NCBI GenBank assembly: GCA_964345075.1
Contig: CAYFPS010000008.1
Coordinates: 62,001-126,000, forward strand
Origin: CAYFPS01 sp964345075
GTDB lineage: Bacteria > CAIWAD01
Direction of reading: 5' to 3'
Length of the DNA stretch: 64,000 bases
The first letter of the stretch is position 1; each line of letters opens with the position of its first letter. Made by a program: the position numbers and the translations under genes. Shown one piece after another: positions 48,471-59,415 of the stretch. Under the pieces are notes generated by a model. It did not search any database. It worked only from the letters and a program-made list of their open reading frames with translations, and had not been told where the DNA came from.

Positions 48471-50012
48471 ATGCAGATTCGACCCGAGGAAATCACCTCG
48501 ATCATCAAAAAGCAGATCGCCGATTTTTCCGGCGCCACCAAGCTTGAAGAGATCGGCGAGGTGATCATGGTGGGCGATGGTATCGCCCGGGTCCACGGCC
48601 TCGAGAAGGTCATGGCCGGAGAGCTGGTGGAATTCCCCGGCGGCGTCTTCGGCATGGCCATGAACCTTGAGGAAGACAACGTCGGTGTGGTGCTCTTCGG
48701 TGGTGAAACAACCATCCGTGAGGGCGATGTGGTCAAGCGCACGGGCGAAGTGGTTCGCATTCCCGTGGGCCGCGCCATGCTTGGCCGTGTGGTGAATCCG
48801 CTCGGACAGCCCATCGACGGCAAGGGACCGATCGAGAGTGACGAAAGCTATCCCGTGGAGCGCAAAGCCACGGGTGTGGTGACCCGTCGCCCGGTGGATC
48901 AGCCCTTGCAGACGGGCCTCAAGGCCGTGGACAGCATGATTCCGATTGGCCGCGGACAGCGCGAGCTGATCATTGGTGACCGCCAGACCGGCAAGACGGC
49001 CGTGGCGCTGGACACCATTATTAATCAGAAGGGCAAGGGCGTGGTGTGCATCTACGTCGCCATTGGCCAGAAGGGTTCAACCATCGCCAAGGTGGTCAAG
49101 ACCCTCGAGGATCACGGCGCGATGGATCACACGATCGTGGTGGCTTCCACCGCCGTGGATCCCGCTCCCCTTCAGTTCCTGGCTCCCTATTCCGGTGCCG
49201 CCATCGGCGAGTTCTTCCGGGATAACGGTGAGCATGCACTGGCGGTCTACGACGACCTGACCAAGCATGCCTGGGCCTATCGCCAGCTTTCGCTGCTGCT
49301 GCGTCGTCCCCCCGGCCGCGAGGCCTATCCGGGTGACGTTTTCTACCTGCACAGCCGCCTGCTTGAGCGTGCCAGCTGCATTTCCGACACGATGAACCCG
49401 GAAATGGAGAAGGCCGGCATCAAGAAGGGCGGCGGCAGCCTGACAGCCCTGCCGGTGATTGAAACGCAGGCCGGCGACGTTTCCGCCTACATTCCGACCA
49501 ACGTGATTTCGATTACGGACGGTCAGATCTTCCTGGAAAGCGACCTCTTCTACAGTGGTGTGCGTCCGGCGATCAACGTGGGTATCAGCGTCAGCCGCGT
49601 GGGTGGTAACGCCCAGACCAAGGCCATGAAGAAGGTGGCCGGTACCCTGCGTCTGGACCTTGCATCCTATCGCGAGCTGGAGGCCTTTGCCCAGTTCGGC
49701 AGCGATCTGGACAAGGCCACACAGGCACAGTTGACCCGTGGTAGCCGTCTGGTTGAGCTTCTGAAGCAGGACCAGTTTGTGCCGATGGAGGCCCATGATC
49801 AGGTGCTGCAGCTGCTGCTGGGTACCCATGGCCTGCTGGACGCACTCAGTCTGGACAAGGTTCGTCCCTGTGCCGAGCAGTTTGTGGATCACTTCCGCGC
49901 CGCTCATTCGGCCCAGTACGAGAACCTGCGTGACAAGGGAGTCCTGACCGACGAGATCCGTGACGCCGTCCTTTCCGCCGGCAAGGATTTTGTCGCCAAT
50001 TTCGGGAGCTGA
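48471..50012 (+). CDS. atpA: ATP synthase F1 subunit alpha
   Basis: 513 residues from ATG 48471 with AAGGAG upstream; upstream in-frame codons are rejected because they precede that site. The P-loop GDRQTGKT lies near residue 170, and the signature PAINVGISVSRVGGNAQ contains the arginine finger region. Non-catalytic nucleotide-binding subunit. Confidence 0.97.
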   Translation: MQIRPEEITSIIKKQIADFSGATKLEEIGEVIMVGDGIARVHGLEKVMAGELVEFPGGVFGMAMNLEEDNVGVVLFGGETTIREGDVVKRTGEVVRIPVGRAMLGRVVNPLGQPIDGKGPIESDESYPVERKATGVVTRRPVDQPLQTGLKAVDSMIPIGRGQRELIIGDRQTGKTAVALDTIINQKGKGVVCIYVAIGQKGSTIAKVVKTLEDHGAMDHTIVVASTAVDPAPLQFLAPYSGAAIGEFFRDNGEHALAVYDDLTKHAWAYRQLSLLLRRPPGREAYPGDVFYLHSRLLERASCISDTMNPEMEKAGIKKGGGSLTALPVIETQAGDVSAYIPTNVISITDGQIFLESDLFYSGVRPAINVGISVSRVGGNAQTKAMKKVAGTLRLDLASYRELEAFAQFGSDLDKATQAQLTRGSRLVELLKQDQFVPMEAHDQVLQLLLGTHGLLDALSLDKVRPCAEQFVDHFRAAHSAQYENLRDKGVLTDEIRDAVLSAGKDFVANFGS

Positions 50013-50015
50013 TGA

Positions 50016-50879
50016 ATGGCCAACCTTAAGCAGATCAAGCGGCGAATCGGCAGTGTGGCCTCCACACAGCAGATCACCAAGGCCATGAAAATGGTCGCCG
50101 CCGCGAAGCTGCGCAAAGCCCAGGACGCCATCGTGCTGGCGCGGCCCTATGCGCTGCGTCTGCAGGACGTGCTGGGTGGTCTGGCCGCCACCCATGGCGC
50201 GGAGGCGCATCCCCTGCTGGCCCGTCCGGAAGTGGAGCGTCCCGTGGTCTGCTATCTCCTCGTAACTGCTGATCGAGGTCTTTGCGGCAGCTTCAACGCG
50301 AGCGTGATCAAGCGCGCGCAGCAGCTGCTGGCCGAGGCCCCGGCCGAGCAGGAAAGCGTGCTCTACTGCGTGGGCAAGAAGGGACATGACTTCTTCAAGC
50401 GCAGGAATACGCCGATTGTCGGACAGCGCATCGGCTTCTTCAATCATCTTGGTTTCACGGACGCCACCTCCATTGGTGAAGACCTGAAGGAGCTCTTCCT
50501 TCAGGGGAAAATTCACCGCGTGGTGCTGGTCTTCAATGAATTCAAGAGCGCCATTCAGCAGGTGCTGCACAGTGATCAGCTGCTGCCCGTGGTGCTGGAG
50601 GAGTCCGATCATCAGTCGCAGGTTGAGGCCATCGTGGAGCCCAGTCTGCCGGCCCTGCTCGACAGACTGCTTCCGATGTATGTCAATCGTATTCTCTGGC
50701 GCGTTTTGCTGGATTCCTTTGCTGCCGAGCAGGGAGCCCGCATGACGGCCATGGAAAGCGCGACGGACAATGCCAGCGAAATGATCGGCGATCTGACACT
50801 GCAGTACAACCGTACTCGTCAGGCGGCGATCACGCAGGAGATCGCGGAAATTGTAGGTGGCGCCGCGGCCATTCAGTAG
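50016..50879 (+). CDS. atpG: ATP synthase F1 subunit gamma
   Basis: 287 residues: the rotor shaft. N-terminal KQIKRRIGSVASTQQITKAM KMVAAAKLRKA and C-terminal NASEMIGDLTLQYNRTRQAA ITQEI are the two coiled-coil arms. It starts 3 bp after the atpA stop. Confidence 0.96.
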   Translation: MANLKQIKRRIGSVASTQQITKAMKMVAAAKLRKAQDAIVLARPYALRLQDVLGGLAATHGAEAHPLLARPEVERPVVCYLLVTADRGLCGSFNASVIKRAQQLLAEAPAEQESVLYCVGKKGHDFFKRRNTPIVGQRIGFFNHLGFTDATSIGEDLKELFLQGKIHRVVLVFNEFKSAIQQVLHSDQLLPVVLEESDHQSQVEAIVEPSLPALLDRLLPMYVNRILWRVLLDSFAAEQGARMTAMESATDNASEMIGDLTLQYNRTRQAAITQEIAEIVGGAAAIQ

Positions 50880-50900
50880 CGCGGCCAAAAAGGAACGAAC

Positions 50901-52375
<1,475 letters not shown>

Positions 52376-52379
<4 letters not shown>

Positions 52380-52780
52380 GCAGCTTTCGAGTCGAAGTCG
52401 TGACCCCGGCCGGCGGCGTGGTTCTGGACCGCGAAGCCAGTCATCTGCAACTTCCCGGAGAAGCGGGCAGCTTCGGCATTCTGGCCGGACATGCCGATCT
52501 GATGGCTTCACTGGGGACGGGCATCGCCGACCTGGAATCTGGCAGCGAAAAACTACAGTTCACGGTTAGCGGTGGTTTTGCCCGGGTGGATGGCGGCAAT
52601 GTGATGGTGCTTGCTGAGTCGGCCGAGCTGGCTGGCAAGATTGACCTCGAGCGTGCCGAAGCCGCGCGCGAAAGGGCCGAAGCCCGCCTGAAGGAAGGTG
52701 GCTCGGATCTGGATCACTCGCGCGCCGAGCTTGCACTGGCCAAGGCCATCAACCGTATCAAGCTGGCTGGCGGTCGCTAA
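52376..52780 (+). CDS. atpC: ATP synthase F1 subunit epsilon
   Basis: 134 residues. The N-terminal beta-sandwich is evident (FRVEVVTPAGGVVLDREASH, GSFGILAGHADLMASLGTGI), and the C-terminal helical pair is DLERAEAARERAEARLKEG to LAKAINRIKLA. It ends the operon; a terminator follows. Confidence 0.95.
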
Positions 52781-52804
52781 GTCGGAAATTTCTGGAAACA
52801 TTCA

Positions 52805-52840
52805 GCGCGGCTCACATTCGGGTGGGCCGTGCTTCTTTTT
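52805..52840 (+). terminator. Rho-independent terminator of the atp operon
   Basis: Stem GCGCGGCTCAC/GTGGGCCGTGC (two wobble pairs), loop ATTCGG, tail TTCTTTTT. Confidence 0.82.
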
Positions 52841-52859
52841 GGTGGGGGGCCTTTGGGGC

Positions 52860-53220
52860 GTCTGGATATGGAGATTGGGAAATCAGGCTTTTGCGCCAGC
52901 GGGTGTGTGCGGGCTGCCATGGCTGAAGGCGAGGGGGATACGGAGAATGGCTAATCAGGTTTTTGCGCCAGCAGGAGTGTGCGGGCTGCCATGACTGAAG
53001 GCGCGTGTGGATACGGAGATTGGCTAATCAGGTTTTTGCGCCAGCAGGAGTGTGCGGGCTGCCATGACTGAAGGCNNNNNNNNNNNNNNNNNNNNNNNNN
53101 NNNNNNNNNNNNNNNNNNNNNNNNNNNNNNNNNNNNNNNNNNNNNNNNNNNNNNNNNNNNNNNNNNNNNNNNNNNGGGTGTGGATACGGAGATTGGCTAA
53201 TCAGGCCATTGCGCCCTCCT
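52860..53220. repeat. Tandem array of about 72-bp units, interrupted by the assembly gap
   Basis: Units containing GGATACGGAGATTGGCTAAT, then TTTTTGCGCCAGCAGGAGTG and TGCGGGCTGCCATGACTGAA, start at 52864, 52936, 53009 and, after the gap, 53182. Periods are 72 and 73 bp and the latest units are nearly identical. The first and last units are the most diverged, as expected at array edges. The 73-bp unit breaks any reading frame, so the array is not likely to code. Confidence 0.88.
53076..53175. other. Assembly gap of 100 N
   Basis: Exactly 100 N, the conventional length for a gap of unknown size. It falls inside the tandem array, so the assembler probably failed to resolve the number of repeat units. 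Confidence 0.95.
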
Positions 53221-53605
53221 CACCACCCCCCACCCGCCCGGGGAGAAACCCGATTTTCTAGTTGAAGTTCCCTGTATGGGATGGATCATTTCGATTTCTC
53301 AGATGTGTGTCAGGACAACTGGACAAGGATGCGAGTGGGAATCGGTGCGTCAGGAAAACAGGACCCCAAAAAAGCTCGAAAGGGCCGATCTGGGATGATC
53401 TGCCCTTCCGATTGTGCCCTAAAACCTGCTTTGTGGGGAATAAAGCAGTGAAAAGAAGGAGTCTATTGAAATCCGCGGAGCGGATTATCGCCGTGTTCTC
53501 CGAAAAAGTTTCTGATGATTGTTTTCAGTGCTATTGGTGAAGTCTGAGCACAAGAATAGCACTATCACCGGAAACAGGCAAGAGAAAAAGAACCATATTT
53601 TGATC
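53221..53605. other. Spacer before the AI-2E-like permease
   Basis: No convincing gene. An open frame at 53262-53540 lacks a ribosome-binding site and family features and is not called. A small hairpin CTGCTTT/AAAGCAG lies at 53426-53448. The last 100 bp are AT-rich and probably hold the promoter of the permease gene. Confidence 0.4.
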
Positions 53606-54802
53606 ATGTTGAAGGAGCACTCAAACCAGTCATCCATGATCTTTCTGCGTCTGCTTGCGGCCGTGCTGCTGTTGGCTGTGCTGGCAGCCTTTGGCTGGCT
53701 GGCAAAGCCCGCCTTGCTCCTTGTCATTGCTGCCTGGCTGATCTGGCCCTGGCGCGGGGACGAAGTGATTCACCGCTTCTGGCTTGCGCTGCTTGTACTG
53801 ATAGGCCTGGCCTTCGCACAGGCTTTGGGTTCCGTTCTTGGGACCCTGATTGCCGCAGCCCTGATCGCGTGGCTACTGGAGCCGCTGGTGAGCAGGATTT
53901 CCAAGAAGGGCGACCATCGTCTGGCCGGCGCGCTGCTGGGAGTTGGTGGCGGCATTCTGCTGATGGGCCTTTTGCTAATTCTGGTTCTGCCGGTTCTGCT
54001 TAAGGAAGCGGGCGAGCTGCTGGCAGCCTTGCCGAAAATCCGCGCGGCCAGCGAAGCATGGATCAGTGACAAACTCCCCAGTCACCTGGCCGTTTTCGGG
54101 CTTGATTCGGGCGAAATGATCGCCTGGTTGAAAGAGCGGGCCCCCGGGCTTCTCAGGCAGAGCCTTCACATGCTGGGAAGTGGCGGACAGCTGCTTGGTA
54201 CGGGTCTTTCCAGCCTGGCTGGCAGCCTGATGAATCTGGTTCTGGTGCCCGTCTTTGCGCTTGGCTTTTCACTTGTCGGGCCTGCCGCCCGGCAGGAAAT
54301 CGAATTCTGGATTCCTTTGGAGAGGAAGGCAATGGTCAGGAATTTCGGCAGTGAAGTCGACCGCATTTTCTCGGGATACCTAAGAGGACAGCTGCTGGTC
54401 TCGCTGATTGTCGGCCTGCTGACCACTCTGGGACTTTGGGCGGCCGGCATGCCCTGGCCGCTGCTGTTGGGCATGGCAACGGGCGTCCTGAACATCGTCC
54501 CGCTGATTGGTGTGGGCAGCATGTTTGTGATTTGCATGATCGTGGCCGCCTTTCAGCCGGAGTGGAGCTGGATGCTGCTAAAGGTTACGGCGATTTTCGC
54601 CGTGGTGCAGAGCCTGGAGAGCTTCCTGATCACGCCCCGCGTTCTGGGCAAGAGTGTCGGGCTGCATCCGGTGCTGGCCCTGCTGGCCCTGATCGTTTTT
54701 GGAAGCCTGCTCGGCCCCTTTGGACTGATTCTGGCCGTGCCGCTGGGCGCGGTTCTCGTATACATCTACAGGCAAATTCGCGAGCAAAGGAAACAGCAAT
54801 AA
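53606..54802 (+). CDS. AI-2E/PerM family membrane transporter
   Basis: About 398 residues if ATG 53606 is used; ATG 53636 (MIFLRLLAAVLL) is equally possible and would begin directly with the first helix. Seven to eight hydrophobic segments, and the family core IFSGYLRGQLLVSLIVGLLT, then GVLNIVPLIGVG and ESFLITPRVLGKSVGLHPVL. Members include the AI-2 exporter TqsA and putative permeases; substrate cannot be inferred. It is directly followed by der with no gap. Confidence 0.85.
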   Translation: MLKEHSNQSSMIFLRLLAAVLLLAVLAAFGWLAKPALLLVIAAWLIWPWRGDEVIHRFWLALLVLIGLAFAQALGSVLGTLIAAALIAWLLEPLVSRISKKGDHRLAGALLGVGGGILLMGLLLILVLPVLLKEAGELLAALPKIRAASEAWISDKLPSHLAVFGLDSGEMIAWLKERAPGLLRQSLHMLGSGGQLLGTGLSSLAGSLMNLVLVPVFALGFSLVGPAARQEIEFWIPLERKAMVRNFGSEVDRIFSGYLRGQLLVSLIVGLLTTLGLWAAGMPWPLLLGMATGVLNIVPLIGVGSMFVICMIVAAFQPEWSWMLLKVTAIFAVVQSLESFLITPRVLGKSVGLHPVLALLALIVFGSLLGPFGLILAVPLGAVLVYIYRQIREQRKQQ

Positions 54803-56269
54803 ATGGCCAAGTTGCCAATCGTCGCCGTGGTGGGCCGACCCAATGTGGGCAAAAGCACCCTCTTCAACCGTGTGATACGTCAGCGCAAGGCCATCGTCGA
54901 TGACCAGCCCGGTGTCACACGCGATCGTCATGTGGCGGAAGCTCACTGGGCGGGTCGTGACTTTCTGGTGATGGATACGGGCGGTTTTGTGCCCGAGGCC
55001 AAAGACCAGTTCAATGTCGCCATTCGCGAGCAGGTGCAGCTGGCCGTGGAAGAAGCAGACATGATTCTGCTCGTCTGTGATGCGCAAACCGGCGTAACCG
55101 AAGTGGATCAACTGCTGGCCCGGCTGGTGCGTGATTCAAAAAAGCCCTGGCTGCTTGTGGTCAACAAGGCCGACAATGAACGCCTCGAGCTGGATGTTTC
55201 CGAGTTCTGGCGACTGGGCATGGACGAGCCTTTTCCCGTGTCGGCCATCAGTGGACGCCATTCGGGTGACATGCTGGATATCGTGCTTGACCGACTGCCG
55301 GAAGCCGGGAGAGTGGATCTGGAAGGTGACCTGCGCCTTTCGATCATCGGCCGGCCGAATGTGGGCAAGAGCAGTCTGGTGAATCAGCTGCTGGGTGAGG
55401 AGCGACTGGTTGTAACACCGATTGCCGGCACCACGCGTGATTCCATCGACAGCCTCGTGCATCACGAGGGCAGGCGCTTTGTGCTGGTTGACACAGCAGG
55501 CCTCAGGCGCCGCACGAAGATCAAGGAGAACGTCGAGTTCTATTCCAGCCTGCGCAGTCAATCGGCAATTCAAAGTGCGGATGTCTGCGTCTTGCTGCTG
55601 GATTCCGAAGAGGGCCTGACCAAGCAGGATATTCAGGTGCTGGAAGAAGCCATCGAGCAGCGCAAGGGCGTTTTGATCGCGGTCAACAAATGGGATCTGG
55701 TCGAGGACAAGGAGACCAACACGGCCCGTGATCGCGAGCGGGAAATTCGCAATGCGATTCCGACGCTGGCCTGGATCGAGATTGTCTTCATTTCAGCCAA
55801 GACCGGGCAGCGCGCCAGACGCGTGCTGGATCTTGCCTGGCAGGTGCACGAGCGGCGGCAGGTCTGGCTTGACAGGCAGGATCTGGAAGAGAAGCTGCTG
55901 CCGGAAATCGAGAAGCGCCCGCCTGCTGCACGCAAGGGCAAGTGGATACGCATCGAGGCCATTCGCCAGGTGCGCAAGGATCCGCCCTGGCTCGTCTTCA
56001 ACTGCAATCATCCGGATCTGCTGGAAAGCAGCTATATCCGTTTTCTGGAAAATCGTCTGCGCGAACATTTTCTGCTGGCCGGTGTGCCCGTGAGGCTTGA
56101 TTTCAGGCGGCGGGGAGAATTCTTAAGCGCCTTTGGCCCCATTCCCGAGCAGGATCTGCGCCCGGGTGATCCTGTCTTCGTGGAGGCTGAAAACCCGGAA
56201 GGCGAAGCCATTGGACGCGGGGACTATGCTGTTGCCTACGAGGGTGAGGGCGATCCCGACGACGAGTAG
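54803..56269 (+). CDS. der: Ribosome-associated GTPase Der (EngA)
   Basis: 488 residues with two tandem G domains: GRPNVGKSTLFNRV near residue 10 and GRPNVGKSSLVNQL near residue 180, each with its DTGG/DTAG and NKAD/NKWD motifs. A C-terminal KH-like domain follows (RIEAIRQVRKDPPWLVFNCN) and a 30-residue acidic extension. It acts in 50S subunit maturation. The pfkB-family gene starts 4 bp later. Confidence 0.96.
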   Translation: MAKLPIVAVVGRPNVGKSTLFNRVIRQRKAIVDDQPGVTRDRHVAEAHWAGRDFLVMDTGGFVPEAKDQFNVAIREQVQLAVEEADMILLVCDAQTGVTEVDQLLARLVRDSKKPWLLVVNKADNERLELDVSEFWRLGMDEPFPVSAISGRHSGDMLDIVLDRLPEAGRVDLEGDLRLSIIGRPNVGKSSLVNQLLGEERLVVTPIAGTTRDSIDSLVHHEGRRFVLVDTAGLRRRTKIKENVEFYSSLRSQSAIQSADVCVLLLDSEEGLTKQDIQVLEEAIEQRKGVLIAVNKWDLVEDKETNTARDREREIRNAIPTLAWIEIVFISAKTGQRARRVLDLAWQVHERRQVWLDRQDLEEKLLPEIEKRPPAARKGKWIRIEAIRQVRKDPPWLVFNCNHPDLLESSYIRFLENRLREHFLLAGVPVRLDFRRRGEFLSAFGPIPEQDLRPGDPVFVEAENPEGEAIGRGDYAVAYEGEGDPDDE

Positions 56270-56273
56270 ACAC

Positions 56274-57173
56274 GTGCTGGCTGCCCTGATTGGAACCTTC
56301 AATCACGATATCCTCGTACATGCAGGGGGTGAAGAGATTCACTCCGCTGGCGGACTCTGGTACAGCCTGAAGGCGCTAGGCCTGCTTCAGCCGGATTGGT
56401 TGATTCGCCCCGTTGCCTGGTCACCGCGGGCAGATCACGAGCATATTCGTCAGCAGCTGAATGCCTTGTCGCTGGATGCCGCAGGACTTTGTGATACAAA
56501 CCTTCCCGCTAACAGAGTCCGGCTGGACTGTCGGGCAGATGCGGAAAAGCCTGAACTCTGTGAGCTGAATCTTCCCCCACTTGGCCTGCCGGAGCTGCGC
56601 CATGGGCTGGACGCAGAAGTCCTTCTGCTTAACATGACTTCGGGCCGTGATACAACTCTTGAAAACTGGGCAGCCCTTCGAAGCGAGTGGCGCAGCCATC
56701 ATCCACAGGGCTGGCTGCAGATGGACTGGCATTCGCTCAGTCTGAACGAGGGAGAGAAGGGCACACGCCGGCTCCGCCGGGTGCCTGACTGGCAGGCCTG
56801 GCTTAAGGATCTGGATTTGCTGCAGCTAACGCTGGAGGAGTCCTTCAGCATGGATGGCCGAAAGAGAAACAGCCTGCGTGATACACGCGATTTGTGGTTG
56901 CAGGCTAGCGCGGCTGGCTGTCGGCGCATGGTTGTGACCGATGGTGCGCGGGGCTTTGTTTACTGGGATCATGCGGGAAGCCGCCTTGTTCCGGCCATTC
57001 CGGTAAAGCGGGTCGTGGACACCACTGGCTGTGGCGATGTTCTTGGGGCCGGTCTACTCGCACTGGCATGTGGAACGGACACGGATACAGTGCTTCAGGA
57101 TGCTGCGTACCGGGCTGCCAGCGTCCTGGGTGCTGCGGGGCTGGCTTCACTGGATGAACTGAAAGGACAATAG
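56274..57173 (+). CDS. PfkB-family carbohydrate/nucleoside kinase-like protein
   Basis: 299 residues from GTG 56274, four bases after the der stop. It opens ALIGTFNHDILVHAGGEEIH SAGGLWYS, the N-terminal glycine-rich start of ribokinase-like proteins, and contains the PfkB signature VDTTGCGDVLGAGLLALA with the catalytic Asp; GCGD replaces the usual GAGD. Upstream MVVTDGARGFVYWD fits the ATP-binding region. Substrate unknown. Three GTGATACA octamers lie within it. Confidence 0.8.
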   Translation: MLAALIGTFNHDILVHAGGEEIHSAGGLWYSLKALGLLQPDWLIRPVAWSPRADHEHIRQQLNALSLDAAGLCDTNLPANRVRLDCRADAEKPELCELNLPPLGLPELRHGLDAEVLLLNMTSGRDTTLENWAALRSEWRSHHPQGWLQMDWHSLSLNEGEKGTRRLRRVPDWQAWLKDLDLLQLTLEESFSMDGRKRNSLRDTRDLWLQASAAGCRRMVVTDGARGFVYWDHAGSRLVPAIPVKRVVDTTGCGDVLGAGLLALACGTDTDTVLQDAAYRAASVLGAAGLASLDELKGQ

Positions 57174-57178
57174 GAGTG

Positions 57179-58057
57179 ATGCTTCGACTGACCTTTGGTG
57201 CTTTGCTTTTTTGTGTCACAGTCTGGGCATCGCCTTCATCGCGCCCATTTGATGCGATCGAGCAGCAATTGATCCGTGATCGCCTGCTTGATTCCAAGCT
57301 GGATTCGGCCTTTGTCATGACGCTGCCGCTGGATACGCTGCGCTGCTATCCCGGCGCCTGGCGCATTAATCTGCACGGGCGCGACCTGCCTGACTACTAC
57401 AAGAGTTTTCAAAAGGCCGATGTGGTAGAGAAGGTCAGGTCGTTCATCTCAGAGAATGAGGCCCTGCTGATCAATGTGGAGCGTCGTCATCGTGTATCAC
57501 GCTATGTGGTCGCCTCCATTCTGATGATCGAAAGCCGCCTGGGCAGGAACTGGGGCGACTACCGGGTGCCGGATCTGTTCTTAAGCCTGCTGCTTCTGCC
57601 CGAACATGCAGGGGGTCTAAACCTGGATTCAGCCCTGGTGCGCGAGGCCCGCGAGGGGCGCGAGCGTCAGCGGGATGAGCTCGAGGAGCTGCTGGACACG
57701 CGGGCTGCCAGACGCAGCCGCTGGGCGCTGGGCGAATTCCGCGCGGTGGTCGAGCAGTTTCCGCTTGCAGAGTGGCAGGCGCTTGAAGGGTCCTGGGCCG
57801 GTGCCATGGGCATGCCGCAGTTTCTGCCTTCTTCACTGGCCGCATATGGCGACGATGGGGACGGGGACGGCCGCGTTGACCTTTATCAGCTGCCCGATGC
57901 CGCAATGAGCATTGGTCGCTACCTGAAGGAAAACGGCTGGCGCGGCAAACTGACGGAAAAGAAGCGGCGCAAGGCGATCAAGGCCTACAATCACAGCGAA
58001 AACTATGTGAACGCCGTGCTGAAGCTGGCCCGCGACGCAGGCATGGCCGGCCCCTGA
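57179..58057 (+). CDS. MltB-like lytic murein transglycosylase
   Basis: 292 residues from ATG 57179 (GTG 57176 adds one residue). Signal peptide LRLTFGALLFCVTVWA. The catalytic Glu118 is in SILMIESRLGRNWGDYRV, and the MltB-type motif WAGAMGMPQFLPSSLAAYGD is intact, followed by a DGDGDGRVDLYQLPDA calcium-type loop. It cleaves peptidoglycan glycan strands in the periplasm. Confidence 0.9.
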   Translation: MLRLTFGALLFCVTVWASPSSRPFDAIEQQLIRDRLLDSKLDSAFVMTLPLDTLRCYPGAWRINLHGRDLPDYYKSFQKADVVEKVRSFISENEALLINVERRHRVSRYVVASILMIESRLGRNWGDYRVPDLFLSLLLLPEHAGGLNLDSALVREAREGRERQRDELEELLDTRAARRSRWALGEFRAVVEQFPLAEWQALEGSWAGAMGMPQFLPSSLAAYGDDGDGDGRVDLYQLPDAAMSIGRYLKENGWRGKLTEKKRRKAIKAYNHSENYVNAVLKLARDAGMAGP

Positions 58058-58108
58058 AGGCTGGCATGAACCGGCTGACTGGCTTTACTATCTTTTGTAT
58101 CACATCCT

Positions 58109-58191
58109 GCCCGGATGGTGGAATTGGCAGACACAGGAGACTTAAAATCTCCTGCCCATTGGGCGTGCGGGTTCAAGTCCCGCTCCGGGCA
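58109..58191 (+). tRNA. tRNA-Leu (anticodon TAA)
   Basis: The acceptor stem GCCCGGA pairs with the 3' end TCCGGGC plus discriminator A. The anticodon arm GGAGA-CTTAAAA-TCTCC places TAA at 34-36. A long variable arm (TGCCCATTGGGCGT) marks a class II leucine tRNA. CCA is not encoded. A TGTATCAC octamer lies 5 bases upstream (58096-58103). Confidence 0.95.
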
Positions 58192-58487
58192 CTCTGAAGA
58201 ACAGTAGCCAGGTACCGTGTTCCAGGTACCAGTGGCCAGTTTCCAGCTTCCAGCAGACTTCAGGGTGGTGCCAGCCCGCTTCATCTGCTGACCGAAGACG
58301 GTCCTTGCTGAAGCGGTAGCCGTGCCGAAGGGCCGGCACTTCGCCAGGGGCCAGTGGGGTTCCGGGGGAGTGCCAGGGGAGTGCCAGGGGAGCCAGCTTT
58401 GATTTCCCCGCCATGTCCAGCACATCTGACACTCACTGTTCATTTTTCTATAGATGCGAGGCATTAAAAAGATCGCCCGTGGTGGAA
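58192..58487. repeat. Repeat-rich spacer
   Basis: No gene. CCAGGTACC/CCAGTTTCCAGC-like units at 58205-58255, the inverse copy of the dispersed hairpin element at 58309-58353, and a short triplicate GCCAGGGGAG at 58371-58401. Confidence 0.7.
58309..58353 (-). repeat. Dispersed 45-bp hairpin element, copy 2 (inverse orientation)
   Basis: Reverse complement reads TGGCCCCTGGCGAAGTGCCG, GCCCTT, CGGCACGGCT and ACCGCTTCA, matching 31243-31286 with differences mainly in the loop. The core GTGCCG/CGGCAC stem is kept. Confidence 0.65.
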
Positions 58488-59348
58488 TCAATCCACACCC
58501 CACGGATCTGGCTTGACCTTGCTTAAGGGTATGCGATTGGCATAGCAGTAGAGGCAGCCAAAGGCGCATTGGTCGTAGATGCCGATGTCGCGGTTCCTGC
58601 AGCAGCCGCAGCCGGGGCGGTTGGGTGTGGAGGAAAGGCTGCCTGGTAGCCAGCCATTGGCTGCTTCAAACCACTCGGCATCGATGCAGCTGGCCCTGGG
58701 AATACCGCTCGCCTCCTGTAGTTCCGGCTCGCAGCATAGCTTTAGGGGAAGCCCGGCCGCGCGGCTCACCTCCGCCATCCACTTCAGAAAGCGAAGCTGC
58801 ACGCCACTTGATGGAGCCTGCAGACCGGGAAGGGTATCCAGATTTCGGCGGGTTTTGTGATACATGTCCAGCCAGCTGCTGATGACTTCACAGGAGCGGG
58901 ATGCCATTAGCGGAAGCAGTCTTTCAAAGTTTGAACGCCACCAATCAAGCGGTGTATCACGGCTGATCAGAATTGGATCAAATCGCCAGCTGACGGCATC
59001 GCGGCCTAGTGTATCACAGAGCTGGTCCAGGCTGTCCAGAGTTTCTTCCAATCCTGGCGAGCGCGGCTCGAGTTCTTTCGGCATGCCGATGTAGCTCACG
59101 CTGAAGCGAAGCCTGCGTCCGTACCTGCCGATCAGCTCATCGAGCCAGGGCAGTAGCGGCCCGGGGCGGCGCGTCCAGAAGAGAAAGCCGGCAATGTCCC
59201 GCGGATCAAGTGACACGCGCTCGCGCTTGCCAGACCAGGGATTGGGCACCCAGAATTCACCCCTTTCAACATGACGCATGAAGGCCTTCGCCTGAAAAGC
59301 AGGCAGGTCCATGCGGCGGGAAGCTGAAATCACAGGAAGCATGGGCAT
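58488..59348 (-). CDS. DUF1848 family protein (radical SAM-like, cysteine-rich C terminus)
   Basis: 286 residues. It begins VISASRRMDLPAFQAKAFMR, the DUF1848 start (usually SASRRTDIPA), with FLFWTRRPGPLLPWLDEL and FSVSYIGM in the middle. The C terminus has the family cysteine set CGCCRNRDIGIYDQC AFGCLYCYANR, resembling an iron-sulfur site. Function is not established for the family. Three TGTATCAC/GTGATACA octamers lie within it (58857, 58953, 59010). Confidence 0.88.
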   Translation of the reverse strand: MPMLPVISASRRMDLPAFQAKAFMRHVERGEFWVPNPWSGKRERVSLDPRDIAGFLFWTRRPGPLLPWLDELIGRYGRRLRFSVSYIGMPKELEPRSPGLEETLDSLDQLCDTLGRDAVSWRFDPILISRDTPLDWWRSNFERLLPLMASRSCEVISSWLDMYHKTRRNLDTLPGLQAPSSGVQLRFLKWMAEVSRAAGLPLKLCCEPELQEASGIPRASCIDAEWFEAANGWLPGSLSSTPNRPGCGCCRNRDIGIYDQCAFGCLYCYANRIPLSKVKPDPWGVD

Positions 59349-59415
59349 AAGGTAGGGAGACTGAGGCGATGTCCTGAATCAGATAGTGCATGTATCACAA
59401 AAGGCCGCAGCCACA

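Noticed and set aside
49077..50888. Long antisense open frame opposite atpA and atpG
   Set aside because: Shadow of codon bias in conserved ATP synthase genes; no recognisable protein features.
52698..52994. Protein made of 24-residue repeats from the tandem array
   Set aside because: The first unit is 72 bp but the next is 73 bp, so the frame is lost; the frame also begins inside atpC on another frame.
52860..53220. CRISPR array
   Set aside because: Units of 72-73 bp follow each other directly with no unique spacers and no cas genes nearby.
53262..53540. Possible 92-residue protein before the permease gene
   Set aside because: TTG start without a ribosome-binding site, no family features, and composition like spacer.
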